NCBI RefSeq assembly: GCF_040649515.1
Contig: NZ_JBEZFP010000003.1
Location: 62,001-126,000, forward strand
Length of the DNA stretch: 64,000 nucleotides
Reading direction: 5' to 3'
Origin: Yinghuangia elevatio
Lineage (GTDB): Bacteria; Actinomycetota; Actinomycetes; Streptomycetales; Streptomycetaceae
Position 1 is the first letter of the stretch. Each line of letters starts with the position of its first letter. The notes beneath the pieces were generated by a model that ran no database searches, had not been told where the DNA came from, and saw only the letters and a list, made by a program, of their open reading frames with translations. The translations under genes and the position numbers were made by a program. This document shows, one piece after another, positions 8,229 to 15,930 of the stretch.

Positions 8229-10187
8229 ATGGAAGCGCTGAAGCCGGGCGACCCGGGGGTGGTGGGCCGGTACCGCCTGTCCGCGCGACTCGCGCAGGGA
8301 CGGCTCGGAGCCGTCTTCCTCGGAAAGGCCAAGGACGGTGGCACGGTCGCGGTCCGCCTGGTGCGGCCCGACCTCGCGTCGGACCCGAAGTTCGTGGCGC
8401 GGTTCCACCGGACCGTCGCCGCCGTGCGCGAGGTCGACGGCCTGCACCTGGCCCATGTGCTGGACGCGGACGCCGAGGCGAAGTGGCTGGTCACCGAGTA
8501 CGCCCCCGGGCTGCCGTTGGACGCCGCGCTCCGCGAACACGGGGCGCTGCCGGAGGAGTCCGTACGCTCGCTGGGCACCGCGCTCGCCCGGGCCCTCGTC
8601 GCGGTGCACGAGGCCAAGGTGGTGCACCAGGGCCTCGGGACGGGCACCGTGACGCTCACCCAGGACGGCCCGCAGATCACCGACCTCGGACTGCCCGCCC
8701 TCCTCGGGGCGGACGCCGTCGGCGTGTTCCCGGCGCCGGAGCAGGCGACCGGCGGGTCCGTCTCGGCCGCGACCGACGTGTTCGCGCTGGCCGGGCTGTT
8801 GTGCCAGGCGGCGGGCGTGCACCCGTACGGCAAGGGCACTTCGGCGGAGTTGGCGCAGAAGGTGCTGCGTACGAACCCCGATCTCGCGGGACTGCCCGAG
8901 GACCTGGCCGAGGTGCTGGCCCGCTGCCTCGCACGCCGTCCGGACGCCCGGCCGACGGCGGCCGAACTGGTCGAACTCCTCGACGGCGCGGACGCCTCCG
9001 GCATCGCCTGGCTGCCCGAGGCACTGCGTGACCCGGTGACCACCGCCGCGCACAAGCCGCCGCCCAAGGCGGCGTCGAAGGCCCCCGCCAAGGCACCGGC
9101 GAAGGCGAAGGCCAAGAGCGGCGTGGCAAGCCCCCCGGCCAAGGCTGCCGAAGCGGACGAGGCGCACGAGGCACCCGCCGCGGGCGGGGCGGCGGCTTCC
9201 GCCGGCGTTCCCCAGCAGGCCGCGGCCCCGGCCGCACCCACGGTCCAGGTCCGCAAGCGCGAGGCGGGCAAGCCCGATGCGGCGGCCTCCCCCGAAGCCG
9301 TGGATGCCGTCGAAGCCGCGAAGGCCACCGTCGAGGCACCGCGTCGCGCCGCCGTGGCACAGGCCGCGGCCGTCTCGGCCGCCTCGGCCGACGATGCGGA
9401 CACAGCCGAGGGCTCTGAGGCGGCGACCGTCGAGGTGCCCAAGCCGGCGGGCGGTGCGGCGCCCACGGTCCTCGCGGCACGTCGGCCGTCCACCCCCGCA
9501 CAGCCGACCGACGCGGACACCGACCAGGACGGCGACACCACCGTGGAGGTGGACCGGGGAGCCGCCGCCGCGGGAGTCGCCGCACGCGCGGCCGCGGAGT
9601 CCGCGGTCGAAACCGTGCTCGCCGGCCAACCGCTCGACCAGCCGCGCCTGGTCAAGCCCCGGACCTCGGAACCCGGTACACCGGACGCCAGGCCGGCGGC
9701 GGCTTCCGCGGCACCCCCCGCGGCGCCTGCCGTTCCCACGCAGCGCGCTGACGCGGGTCCCCGGTGGAGCCCGGCGGAGGCTCCGGCGAGCGCGGCGTCC
9801 GCGGCCGCCGCGCCGACCGAACTGGCGCCGCGCCCGCCGGTGGCCGCCGCGTTCCCGCAGGCGGCCCCGGTCCAGGCCGCGCAGGTTCCGGCAGTCCGGG
9901 CCCACGCGCAGGCCCCGGCAGTCCAGGCTCCGGCAGCTCAGGCCCCGGCGGCCGCACAGCCGAAACGCCAGGCGAGCAACGCCGTCTGGTACGCCGTCAT
10001 CGTGCTCGTCGGCCTGACCTCCGTCGGGCTCGCGGTCTACCGGCTGCTCGACAGCGAGTGGCGCGACCTGCAGAACCCCCTCATGGGACTCGTTCTGCCC
10101 GGCGTCTCCCTGGTGTTCGGCCTCGCCGGAATCGTCGTGCTGGCGCTGGCGGTGGCCCAGCGGCGGAAGACGCAGCAATCGACCTGA
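8229..10187 (+). CDS. Membrane-anchored pseudokinase (Ser/Thr kinase fold)
   Basis: 652 residues. Residues 13-253 follow the eukaryotic-type kinase fold: degenerate glycine loop L-A-Q-G-R-L-G, hinge V-T-E-Y-A, P-A-P-E, D-V-F-A-L-A. Key residues are lost: the VAIK Lys is Arg43 (V-A-V-R), the HRD Asp is Gly (H-Q-G at 133-135), the loop Asn is absent, and DFG is D-L-G (152-154). It should not phosphorylate; a scaffold or ATP/ligand-sensing role is the inference. Residues ~265-580 are an Ala/Pro/Lys-rich low-complexity linker. Two membrane segments follow (about 583-607 and 619-643) with a short R-R-K tail, so the kinase-like domain faces the cytoplasm or the linker spans the envelope. Start chosen for GGAGG upstream. 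Confidence 0.85.
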   Translation: MEALKPGDPGVVGRYRLSARLAQGRLGAVFLGKAKDGGTVAVRLVRPDLASDPKFVARFHRTVAAVREVDGLHLAHVLDADAEAKWLVTEYAPGLPLDAALREHGALPEESVRSLGTALARALVAVHEAKVVHQGLGTGTVTLTQDGPQITDLGLPALLGADAVGVFPAPEQATGGSVSAATDVFALAGLLCQAAGVHPYGKGTSAELAQKVLRTNPDLAGLPEDLAEVLARCLARRPDARPTAAELVELLDGADASGIAWLPEALRDPVTTAAHKPPPKAASKAPAKAPAKAKAKSGVASPPAKAAEADEAHEAPAAGGAAASAGVPQQAAAPAAPTVQVRKREAGKPDAAASPEAVDAVEAAKATVEAPRRAAVAQAAAVSAASADDADTAEGSEAATVEVPKPAGGAAPTVLAARRPSTPAQPTDADTDQDGDTTVEVDRGAAAAGVAARAAAESAVETVLAGQPLDQPRLVKPRTSEPGTPDARPAAASAAPPAAPAVPTQRADAGPRWSPAEAPASAASAAAAPTELAPRPPVAAAFPQAAPVQAAQVPAVRAHAQAPAVQAPAAQAPAAAQPKRQASNAVWYAVIVLVGLTSVGLAVYRLLDSEWRDLQNPLMGLVLPGVSLVFGLAGIVVLALAVAQRRKTQQST

Positions 10188-10212
10188 TCGGGACGACGAG
10201 CCGGCGCGGTGT

Positions 10213-10244
10213 GCCGACGGGCTACATGTCGTGGTCCCGTCGGC
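10213..10244. terminator. Hairpin between convergent genes
   Basis: A perfect 9-base inverted repeat (GCCGACGGG at 10213-10221, CCCGTCGGC at 10236-10244) lies 25 bases after the pseudokinase stop and overlaps the 3' end of the HxlR-type gene. It probably ends pseudokinase transcription. Confidence 0.6.
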
Positions 10245-10680
10245 CCGCCCGCCGGTCGACGGCCGTATCGGTCACGGCAGTATCGGTCACGGCAGTTCGC
10301 CGGTCGGTGCCCTCGCGGGCCTCGAAGAGCGCGTCGCCGTACTCACCGATCCACTGGGCCATCGCCACCAGGGGCCCGTCCACCAGCGATTCCCCCAGCA
10401 CCGTCAGGCGGTACTCGACGCGGGGCGGGGCCTCGGCGTACGCCTGACGCGCAATCAGACCGGTGCCCAGCAAGCGGGTCAACGACTCCGTGAGCACCTT
10501 GTCGCTGATGCCGCCGATGGCGGAGCGCAGTTCGCCGCGTCGCCTCGGCCCCGAGCGGAGCGCCGCCAGGACCACCGGATCCCAGGTGTGGGCGAACAGC
10601 TCGGTGGCGGCACGCAGACGGCAGTCGGCGACAAAGCCGTGCGCCGCGGAGTCACTTGTCACGCCCCCATGGTCCCCCAC
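10222..10680 (-). CDS. HxlR-family winged-helix regulator
   Basis: DNA-binding regulator of 152 residues (146 if the inner GTG at 10662 is used). The HxlR pattern is clear: a Cys near the N-terminus (D-C-R-L), T-W-D-P-V-V-L-A-A-L-R-S-G, R-R-G-E-L-R-S-A-I-G-G-I-S-D-K-V-L-T-E-S-L-T-R-L recognition helix region, then the wing V-E-Y-R-L-T-x-L-G. Divergent from the F420-dependent reductase with only about 80 bases between, so it likely controls that gene and itself; such pairs in this family often respond to oxidants, aldehydes or quinones. The C-terminus carries a short T-A-V-T-D repeat from a 15-base direct duplication at about 10265-10294. Confidence 0.85.
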   Translation of the reverse strand: MGDHGGVTSDSAAHGFVADCRLRAATELFAHTWDPVVLAALRSGPRRRGELRSAIGGISDKVLTESLTRLLGTGLIARQAYAEAPPRVEYRLTVLGESLVDGPLVAMAQWIGEYGDALFEAREGTDRRTAVTDTAVTDTAVDRRAGRRDHDM

Positions 10681-10757
10681 GCGTTACGTACCGTTCGGTG
10701 CGGAACGAGTTGCCTACCGTGAGTGCGCCCGACAACACTCACGAGTTTGGAGCGACC

Positions 10758-11393
10758 ATGCGCATCGGGATATTGGGGACCGGAACGCTCGCCACGGCGC
10801 TGGGCGAGGGCTGGGCCGGCGCCGGGCACGAGGTGGTGATCGGCGGGCGATCGGCCGCCAAGGCGGAGGAGGCCGCCGACCGGCTGGGACGCACGGCGCG
10901 CGCCGCCGCACCGCGCGACGTTGTCGCGGGGGCGGACGCGGTGCTGCTCGCCGTTTCCTGGGACGGCGCCGAGGAGATGCTGCGGACCGCGGGCGCCGGC
11001 GACGGTTCGCTGCGCGGCACCGCGCTCGTGGACCCCACGAACGCGGTGCGCCACGGCGTCGGCGTGCTGCTCACCGAACCCGGGGAGGCCATGGCACACC
11101 GGATCGCGCGGGCGGCTCCCGGGGCGCACGTCGTCAAGGCGTTCCACCTCTTCCCCGCCGCGCAGTGGACGCGGGCACGTGGTGTCGGCGAACCCCCGGT
11201 GACGGTGCCGATGTGCGGCGACGACCCGGAGGCGCTGCGCGTGGTCGGCGAACTCGTACGCGCGGTCGGCGGCTCACCGGCGGTCCTCGGCCCACTGGAC
11301 CGGGTCCGTCAGCTCGAAGAGGTCGCGGGCTTCACCATCGGGCTGGCGTTTGCGGGCGTGGACCCCAACAGCGCGATCCCGCGCCTCGGGTAG
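10758..11393 (+). CDS. NADPH-dependent F420 reductase-type oxidoreductase
   Basis: A 211-residue Rossmann protein of the F420-dependent NADP oxidoreductase family, moving hydride between NADPH and coenzyme F420 or acting on a small substrate. The dinucleotide motif G-I-L-G-T-G-T-L-A-T-A-L is at residues 4-15 and G-G-R-S near residue 28-31 fits NADP phosphate binding. V-K-A-F-H-L-F-P and the late G-P-L-D-R-V-R-Q-L-E block match the family. ATG at 10758 follows TTGGAGCGACC. It faces the HxlR regulator, the likely controller. Short NAD-binding F420 reductase-like proteins also reduce non-F420 substrates, so the exact reaction is uncertain. Confidence 0.85.
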   Translation: MRIGILGTGTLATALGEGWAGAGHEVVIGGRSAAKAEEAADRLGRTARAAAPRDVVAGADAVLLAVSWDGAEEMLRTAGAGDGSLRGTALVDPTNAVRHGVGVLLTEPGEAMAHRIARAAPGAHVVKAFHLFPAAQWTRARGVGEPPVTVPMCGDDPEALRVVGELVRAVGGSPAVLGPLDRVRQLEEVAGFTIGLAFAGVDPNSAIPRLG

Positions 11394-11440
11394 CGGGAGG
11401 CAGCGCGAGTCGGCGCGGGTCGGCTCAGGTCGATGCGGGG

Positions 11441-12649
11441 TCAGCGCATCACCACCGCGCTCTGCATCTCGCTCTGCACGAACGTCGTCAGCGCGACGCC
11501 GTGCAGCCCGCCCAGTCCCCCGCACACCACGGGGACGAACTGGTCGGGCCGCTCGGCCACCGCGACCCGGCCCTTGTCGTCCACGCGGTCCTTGGCGGCC
11601 AGGATTTCGGCGTTCGCGGGGCGGAAGGCGTCGATCGGCTGCCAGGCGTGCTCCCACACGTACGTCTGGAAGTCCTCGGCCTTCGGGAACGCCGCGCCGA
11701 GGCGGCGGGCCCACATCGGATTGAGCAGCAGCACGATCTGTCCGCTGCTGCCGGTCAGTTCGAGGAACCAGTTGTTGAGCGGGAAGGCCACGGTCTTGGC
11801 GACCGCGTACGCGAGGTCGCGGGGGTCGTCGTTGTTGACGTCGGCGAACGGGAAGACGCCCTTGCCGCCGTGCACGGTGACGACCTCGGCGTCCGGGGAC
11901 AGTCCGCGGCGGGCGGCCAGCGAAGGCCACGGCGAACGCTCCTCCCACTCGCCGAAGCACAGTCCCGTGCGGGCGGGTTGGCCGAAGACCGTACGCGAGG
12001 TCACGCCCGCCCGCTGGCCGCCGATGTTCCGCAGGCACAGGGCCACGGCGCGGCCGATGGTCATGGATCCGCGCCCGGCCGCGCCGCCGAGGCAGCCGGC
12101 CCGGTAGTCGATGCGCAGTTCGTCGCGCTCGGGGCCGTTGACGATGAGCATCGGGCAGACGCTCGACGTCGTCGTGGTCAGTGCCACCGCGTTCCACTCG
12201 GGGACGAGCATGGCCTCCAGGGCGGCCAGCACATAGGGGAAGGCATGCGGTTCGACACCGGCCAAGGCGGCGTTGACCGCCACCAGTTCGACCCGGGCCA
12301 GGCCGAAGCGCGGTGGGAGCGCGCCGAGCACGTGGTCCCCGGGGTACGGCGTCGCGGCGAGCAGCGCCCGCACCCGGTCGTCGGTGGCGGCGAGGACGGG
12401 CGCCCCGTCGCCCCAACCCCCGTGCAGGGAGGCCTCGTAGAGGGCGTGCCCGCCGTCGTCGTCCACTTCCAGGACCTCGGCGGTCAGCTCGTACTCCCCG
12501 GTGCCGCGCCCCGAGCCCGCCCCCTTGTCCCTCCCCTTGCCCTTGGCCTTGGACTTGTCCTTCGACTTGTCCTTGGCCCTGTCCTTCGCTCTGCTCGCTC
12601 TGCCGGATTCTTTGTCCTTGCCCGCTTTGCGGTCGCCCTTCGCGTTCAC
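11441..12649 (-). CDS. Conserved protein of unknown function, partner of the CGSC protein
   Basis: I do not recognise the family. The 402-residue product starts at a GTG that overlaps the TGA of the upstream CGSC gene (GTGA), so it is translated with it. Residues 1-45 are a highly charged Lys/Asp/Arg/Gly tail with K-D-K-S-K repeats and no membrane segment. The remainder looks like a folded cytoplasmic domain: a V-P-E-W-N-A-V-A-L-T-T-T-T-S-S-V-C-P segment, a C-L-G-G-A-A-G-R-G stretch, L-N-N-W-F-L-E-L-T-G-S-S-G, and a C-terminal V-V-C-G-G-L-G-G-L-H-G. Conserved-looking Cys in S-V-C-P, G-C-L-G and V-C-G-G could be redox or metal sites. Downstream gene F420 reductase is convergent. Confidence 0.75.
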   Translation of the reverse strand: MNAKGDRKAGKDKESGRASRAKDRAKDKSKDKSKAKGKGRDKGAGSGRGTGEYELTAEVLEVDDDGGHALYEASLHGGWGDGAPVLAATDDRVRALLAATPYPGDHVLGALPPRFGLARVELVAVNAALAGVEPHAFPYVLAALEAMLVPEWNAVALTTTTSSVCPMLIVNGPERDELRIDYRAGCLGGAAGRGSMTIGRAVALCLRNIGGQRAGVTSRTVFGQPARTGLCFGEWEERSPWPSLAARRGLSPDAEVVTVHGGKGVFPFADVNNDDPRDLAYAVAKTVAFPLNNWFLELTGSSGQIVLLLNPMWARRLGAAFPKAEDFQTYVWEHAWQPIDAFRPANAEILAAKDRVDDKGRVAVAERPDQFVPVVCGGLGGLHGVALTTFVQSEMQSAVVMR

Positions 12650-13209
12650 CTTGTCGCTCCCAGGAGTTCCACGAACCTCGGGTAGTACTCGGCGGCTATG
12701 CCACGCAGTTCGTCCGTAGGCCGGGCCTCCAGCGGGTACGGCAGGACGAGGATCTTGAGGCTGGGATGGCCCAGGTACGACGCCATGTTCCGGGCATGGG
12801 TCTCGAACTCGCTGCACACCGCGGCCACGGCCGGCCTGCGCAGACGCTCCAGCGCCACGGCGTCGCTCACGCTGTTGGACGTACACGAGCCGCACGTGCC
12901 GAGCCCGGACACACCGCAGTCGACGCTCTCGGCCCAGGCCGCGACGTCCTTGCGGGTGCGCTCCCCCTCGTCGCCGACGCGGCCTTTCGCCAGCAGCACG
13001 GACGGTTCGGCGCCGTCGTCCCGCAGGTAGCGCTGCCATTCCTCGACGATGGTGATCCAGGAGCGCCACGAACCCTCGTGGCGCAGGCCCACGGTCCGGC
13101 CGCGCAGCGGTCCGTCGACGGTGAACGACGGCGCGCCCACGTCGGACGGCGGTCGGGCGACCGGCAGGCGTACCCGCAGTTTCGGGCGCGGCGACGGGAT
13201 GATCCCCAT
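12646..13209 (-). CDS. UGSC-family protein, cysteine (CGSC) variant
   Basis: 187 residues. The centre reads G-L-G-T-C-G-S-C-T-S-N-S, with Cys106 and Cys109 forming a C-x-x-C of the form C-G-S-C; Cys106 is encoded TGC (12892-12894). It matches the UGSC (seleno)protein family, whose first position is selenocysteine in some organisms, so a thiol redox or thiol-transfer function is inferred. Later blocks A-A-V-C-S-E-F-E-T-H-A-R and H-P-S-L-K-I-L-V-L-P-Y-P-L also fit that family. ATG at 13209 has GGAGGGGG just upstream. Second gene of an apparent operon: 83 bases after the NifU-like gene, four-base overlap with the next gene. Confidence 0.8.
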   Translation of the reverse strand: MGIIPSPRPKLRVRLPVARPPSDVGAPSFTVDGPLRGRTVGLRHEGSWRSWITIVEEWQRYLRDDGAEPSVLLAKGRVGDEGERTRKDVAAWAESVDCGVSGLGTCGSCTSNSVSDAVALERLRRPAVAAVCSEFETHARNMASYLGHPSLKILVLPYPLEARPTDELRGIAAEYYPRFVELLGATR

Positions 13210-13292
13210 GGTTCCCCCTCCGGAGGATTCGGCAGAGAGGCGTCCGGGACGGGGACGCCTCAGGTGTGCCCGGCCGGGGCTGAGCTGCCCAC

Positions 13293-13562
13293 TCAGGGTT
13301 CGGCCGTGTCCGGCTTGCGCCGGGGGTCGTGCAGGACGAGCTCGAACTCCTCTGCGAGGTCGCGGCGCAGGACGTCCGCCACCACCTCGGCGAGCCGGTC
13401 CGGCGGCAGGATGCACTCCGCGCAGCCCACGCCGTCCAGTTCCAGGCGGAGTTCGACGAGCGCGGTGCGGGGGTCGGCGCGGACCAGGACGAGGTCGGCG
13501 CCGTCCGCGCGCAAGGGTCGGCGAAGCTCCTCGACGGCGGCGGTCACGGTGCCCTGGTCCAT
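13293..13562 (-). CDS. Small NifU-like CxxC domain protein
   Basis: 89 residues. The layout L-R-x-D-G-A-D-L-V-L-V...V-E-L-R-L-E-L-D-G-V-G-C-A-E-C (C47, C50) followed by a helix resembles the C-terminal NifU domain (usual pattern D-G-G-D-V...G-A-C-x-x-C), which carries Fe-S clusters. Here the final half is shorter and the Gly before Cys differs, so this is a distant member. ATG at 13562 has GGAGGAG close upstream. First gene of the three-gene operon with the CGSC protein, which suggests a cluster or thiol donor for it. The upstream gene, a CoA-transferase, is on the same strand 235 bases away. Confidence 0.7.
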   Translation of the reverse strand: MDQGTVTAAVEELRRPLRADGADLVLVRADPRTALVELRLELDGVGCAECILPPDRLAEVVADVLRRDLAEEFELVLHDPRRKPDTAEP

Positions 13563-13797
13563 CGCTCCTCCGGTGCTGCCGTATCGCCGTACCGCGCGCC
13601 GCTCCACACACCGGTTCGTTGGCGTTCCCGTGTCGCGGCGGCGGACTGATCTTGCCCACATGCCATACGTAGCACGGGAATTGACGGCCCGTCGACCTAT
13701 CGGGACACAGTCCGCGAACTTCCGGTGAATCGGATCGCCGGGGATTCCGCACGGTATTCGGCACGGTACGCCGCGCGGTCGGCCCGCCGCCAGGCCG

Positions 13798-14961
13798 CTA
13801 CGCCTCCACCCCGAACTCCGCGAGGACTTCGGCCGTGTGTTCGCCGACGGCGGGCCCCGGTGCGCCGATTCGGCCCGGGGTCGCGGAGAGGCGCGGTGCC
13901 GGCGCGGGCATCAGGACGCCCCCCGCCTCCGGGGTCGCGACCGTGCGCAGGTTCTCCCGCGCCGCGACGTGCGGGTCGGCGAGCAGTGCCGCCAGGTCGT
14001 TGACGGGGGCGACGGGGATGCGCGCGGCGACGAGCGCCGCCACGACGTCGGCCCGGTCGTGGCCGACGACCCACGCGGCCACCAGCGCGTCGAGTTCGTC
14101 GGCCGCCGCGAGCCGGGCCCCGGAGGTGCCGAAGCGTTCGTGGTCCTCGGCGCTGTCGCGGCCGATCACCCCGAGGACGCGGGCGACCTGGCGGTCGGTG
14201 GTCCCGGAGACGACGACCCAGTGGCCGTCCCGGGTGCGGTAGACGTTCCGCGGCACTCCGCCCGCCACGCGGCTTCCGGTACGCGCGGGGGCCGCGGCGC
14301 CGGGGTCCCACCCCGCGATGGTGGGGCCGAGCAGGCCGAGCACCGGCTCGTACATGCTGACGTCGACATGCTGTCCGCCGCCGCCCAGCACCTCCCGGTT
14401 GCGGCACGCCAGCAGGACCCCGATGACCCCGGAGAGCGCGGTGAGGCTGTCGCCGAGCGGCAGCGAGGGCAGCGTCGGCGGTCCGTCGGCCGCACCTGTG
14501 AGGTGGGTGAGCCCCGCGAACCCCTCCGCGAGCGAGCCGTTGCCGAAGCGGTCCGCGTACGGGCCGTCCGTGCCGTAGCAACTGACGCTCACCACCACGA
14601 GATCCGGGTTCAGCGCGTGCAGCGACGCACGGTCGGCCCCCCAACGCCGCAGCACCGGTTCCGGGTGGTTCGCGACGACGACGTCGACACCCGCGGCCAG
14701 TCCGCGCAGGGCCCGGGCACCCTCGGGGGTGTCCAGGTCGAGGACGACCGACCGTTTGTTGCGGTTGATGTACGGCCACAGCATCGACCGCCCGTCACGC
14801 TGCGCGCCGATGCGCCGCAGCGGATCCCCGCCCGGCGGCTCCCACTTGACGACGTCCGCGCCGAAGTCGCCGAGGATCGCCGCGATTTGCGGCGCCGCCA
14901 ACAGTGTGGACAGGTCCAGGACCCGCAGTCCAGCGAGCGCTCCCGGGTTCGTTGTCGGCAC
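13798..14961 (-). CDS. CaiB/BaiF-type (class III) CoA-transferase
   Basis: Moves CoA between a CoA thioester and a free carboxylic acid in the cytoplasm. 387 residues, the usual length. N-terminal L-A-G-L-R-V-L-D-L-S-T-L-L-A-A-P and D-F-G-A-D-V-V-K-W-E-P-P-G-G-D-P-L-R are hallmark; N-K-R-S-V-V-L-D-L and V-V-V-S-V-S-C-Y-G-x-x-G-P-Y follow. The catalytic Asp is expected in L-P-L-G-D-S-L-T-A, and G-x-G-Q-H-V-D-V-S-M-Y-E-P is present. GTG start with GGAGGGA upstream. Between a NifU-like operon (236 bases downstream) and SAM-methyltransferase genes (45 bases upstream, same strand); no functional link is obvious. Acyl substrate unknown. Confidence 0.9.
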   Translation of the reverse strand: MPTTNPGALAGLRVLDLSTLLAAPQIAAILGDFGADVVKWEPPGGDPLRRIGAQRDGRSMLWPYINRNKRSVVLDLDTPEGARALRGLAAGVDVVVANHPEPVLRRWGADRASLHALNPDLVVVSVSCYGTDGPYADRFGNGSLAEGFAGLTHLTGAADGPPTLPSLPLGDSLTALSGVIGVLLACRNREVLGGGGQHVDVSMYEPVLGLLGPTIAGWDPGAAAPARTGSRVAGGVPRNVYRTRDGHWVVVSGTTDRQVARVLGVIGRDSAEDHERFGTSGARLAAADELDALVAAWVVGHDRADVVAALVAARIPVAPVNDLAALLADPHVAARENLRTVATPEAGGVLMPAPAPRLSATPGRIGAPGPAVGEHTAEVLAEFGVEA

Positions 14962-15006
14962 GCCGCGTCCCTCCGCTCCCTCGCGCCTCGCACTCCGCCG
15001 ACCGGG

Positions 15007-15876
15007 TCAGCGCAGGCGGCCGACGCCTCCGTAGTGCAGGATCAGCCGCAGTTCCTCGTCGGTGGGGCCGTCGCCGTCCGGGCGCCACAGCGGCAGGCGG
15101 ACGATCCCCGGCTCCACCAGGTCGAAGCCCTCGAAGAACGCGGCGATCTCGGCGTGCGTGCGGCCGGTGACGCCCGCGGAGGCGTTCTTGTAGACCTCGA
15201 CGGCCGCGTCGCCGAGGTCGTCGTCCACGAAGTCGCCGGTGCCGTGCGTCATCAGCATGTACGAGCCCGGCACCATCGCCTCGCGCAGCACCGCGATGAT
15301 GCGCTCGGGGTCGTCCTCCGGCCCGATGAAGTGCATGATCGCCAGCAGGTTGAGGCACACCGGGCTGTCGAAGTCGATGACGTCGCGCACCTCGGGCGAC
15401 GCCAGGATTTTCTCCGGCTCGCGCAGGTCGCCCTGGCTGAACGAGGTGCGCCCACGCCCGTCGGACGACATCAGCGCGCGGGCGTGGGCCAGCACGATGG
15501 GGTCGTTGTCGACATACGCGACGCGCGCCTCGGGCAGCACCGCCTGCGCGACCTCGTGGGTGTTTCCCGAGGTCGGGATGCCGGTCCCGATGTCGAGGAA
15601 CTGCCGTACGCCCGCCCGCGCGACGTGCCGCACCGCCCGGCCCAGGAAGGCCCGGTTGGCGAGCGAGGTCTCGACGATGCCGGGCATGATGCCGATGATG
15701 CGGTCGCCCGCGGCGCGGTCGGCGGCGAAGTTCGTCTTGCCGCCGAGGAAGTAGTCGTACATCCGGGCGGTGTGCGGCGTGGACGTGTCGATGCCGGGCG
15801 GGGCGTACGTCTCGATCTCGTCGCCGCGCGGCAGACGCCACGCGGCGGCGGCGTCGTCGCGGTCCTCTGGCGTCAT
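15007..15876 (-). CDS. SAM-dependent methyltransferase, DUF574 (Methyltransf_19) family, copy 1
   Basis: 289 residues. Family signature I-D-T-S-x-x-H-x-A-R-M-Y-D-Y-F-L-G-G-K at about 29-47, F-A-A-D-R, then the SAM-binding block F-L-D-I-G-T-G-I-P-T-S-G-N-T-H-E and Y-V-D-N-D-P-I-V-L-A-H-A-R. These proteins are abundant in Streptomyces and their substrates are mostly unknown. It shares long identical stretches with the gene immediately upstream (15931-16791), so the pair arose by tandem duplication. ATG with GGGAGACG upstream; 54 bases separate the two copies, so they are probably cotranscribed. Confidence 0.9.
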   Translation of the reverse strand: MTPEDRDDAAAAWRLPRGDEIETYAPPGIDTSTPHTARMYDYFLGGKTNFAADRAAGDRIIGIMPGIVETSLANRAFLGRAVRHVARAGVRQFLDIGTGIPTSGNTHEVAQAVLPEARVAYVDNDPIVLAHARALMSSDGRGRTSFSQGDLREPEKILASPEVRDVIDFDSPVCLNLLAIMHFIGPEDDPERIIAVLREAMVPGSYMLMTHGTGDFVDDDLGDAAVEVYKNASAGVTGRTHAEIAAFFEGFDLVEPGIVRLPLWRPDGDGPTDEELRLILHYGGVGRLR

Positions 15877-15930
15877 CGCGCGTCTCCCGGTCCCGTGCGG
15901 TGTGGTGTGCTGCGGTGTGGTGAGCGGCAG

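Noticed and set aside
12883..12894. Possible selenocysteine site in the UGSC-family gene
   Set aside because: The first position of the motif is TGC and the second Cys is TGT, so both are cysteine; no in-frame TGA or downstream insertion element is needed.
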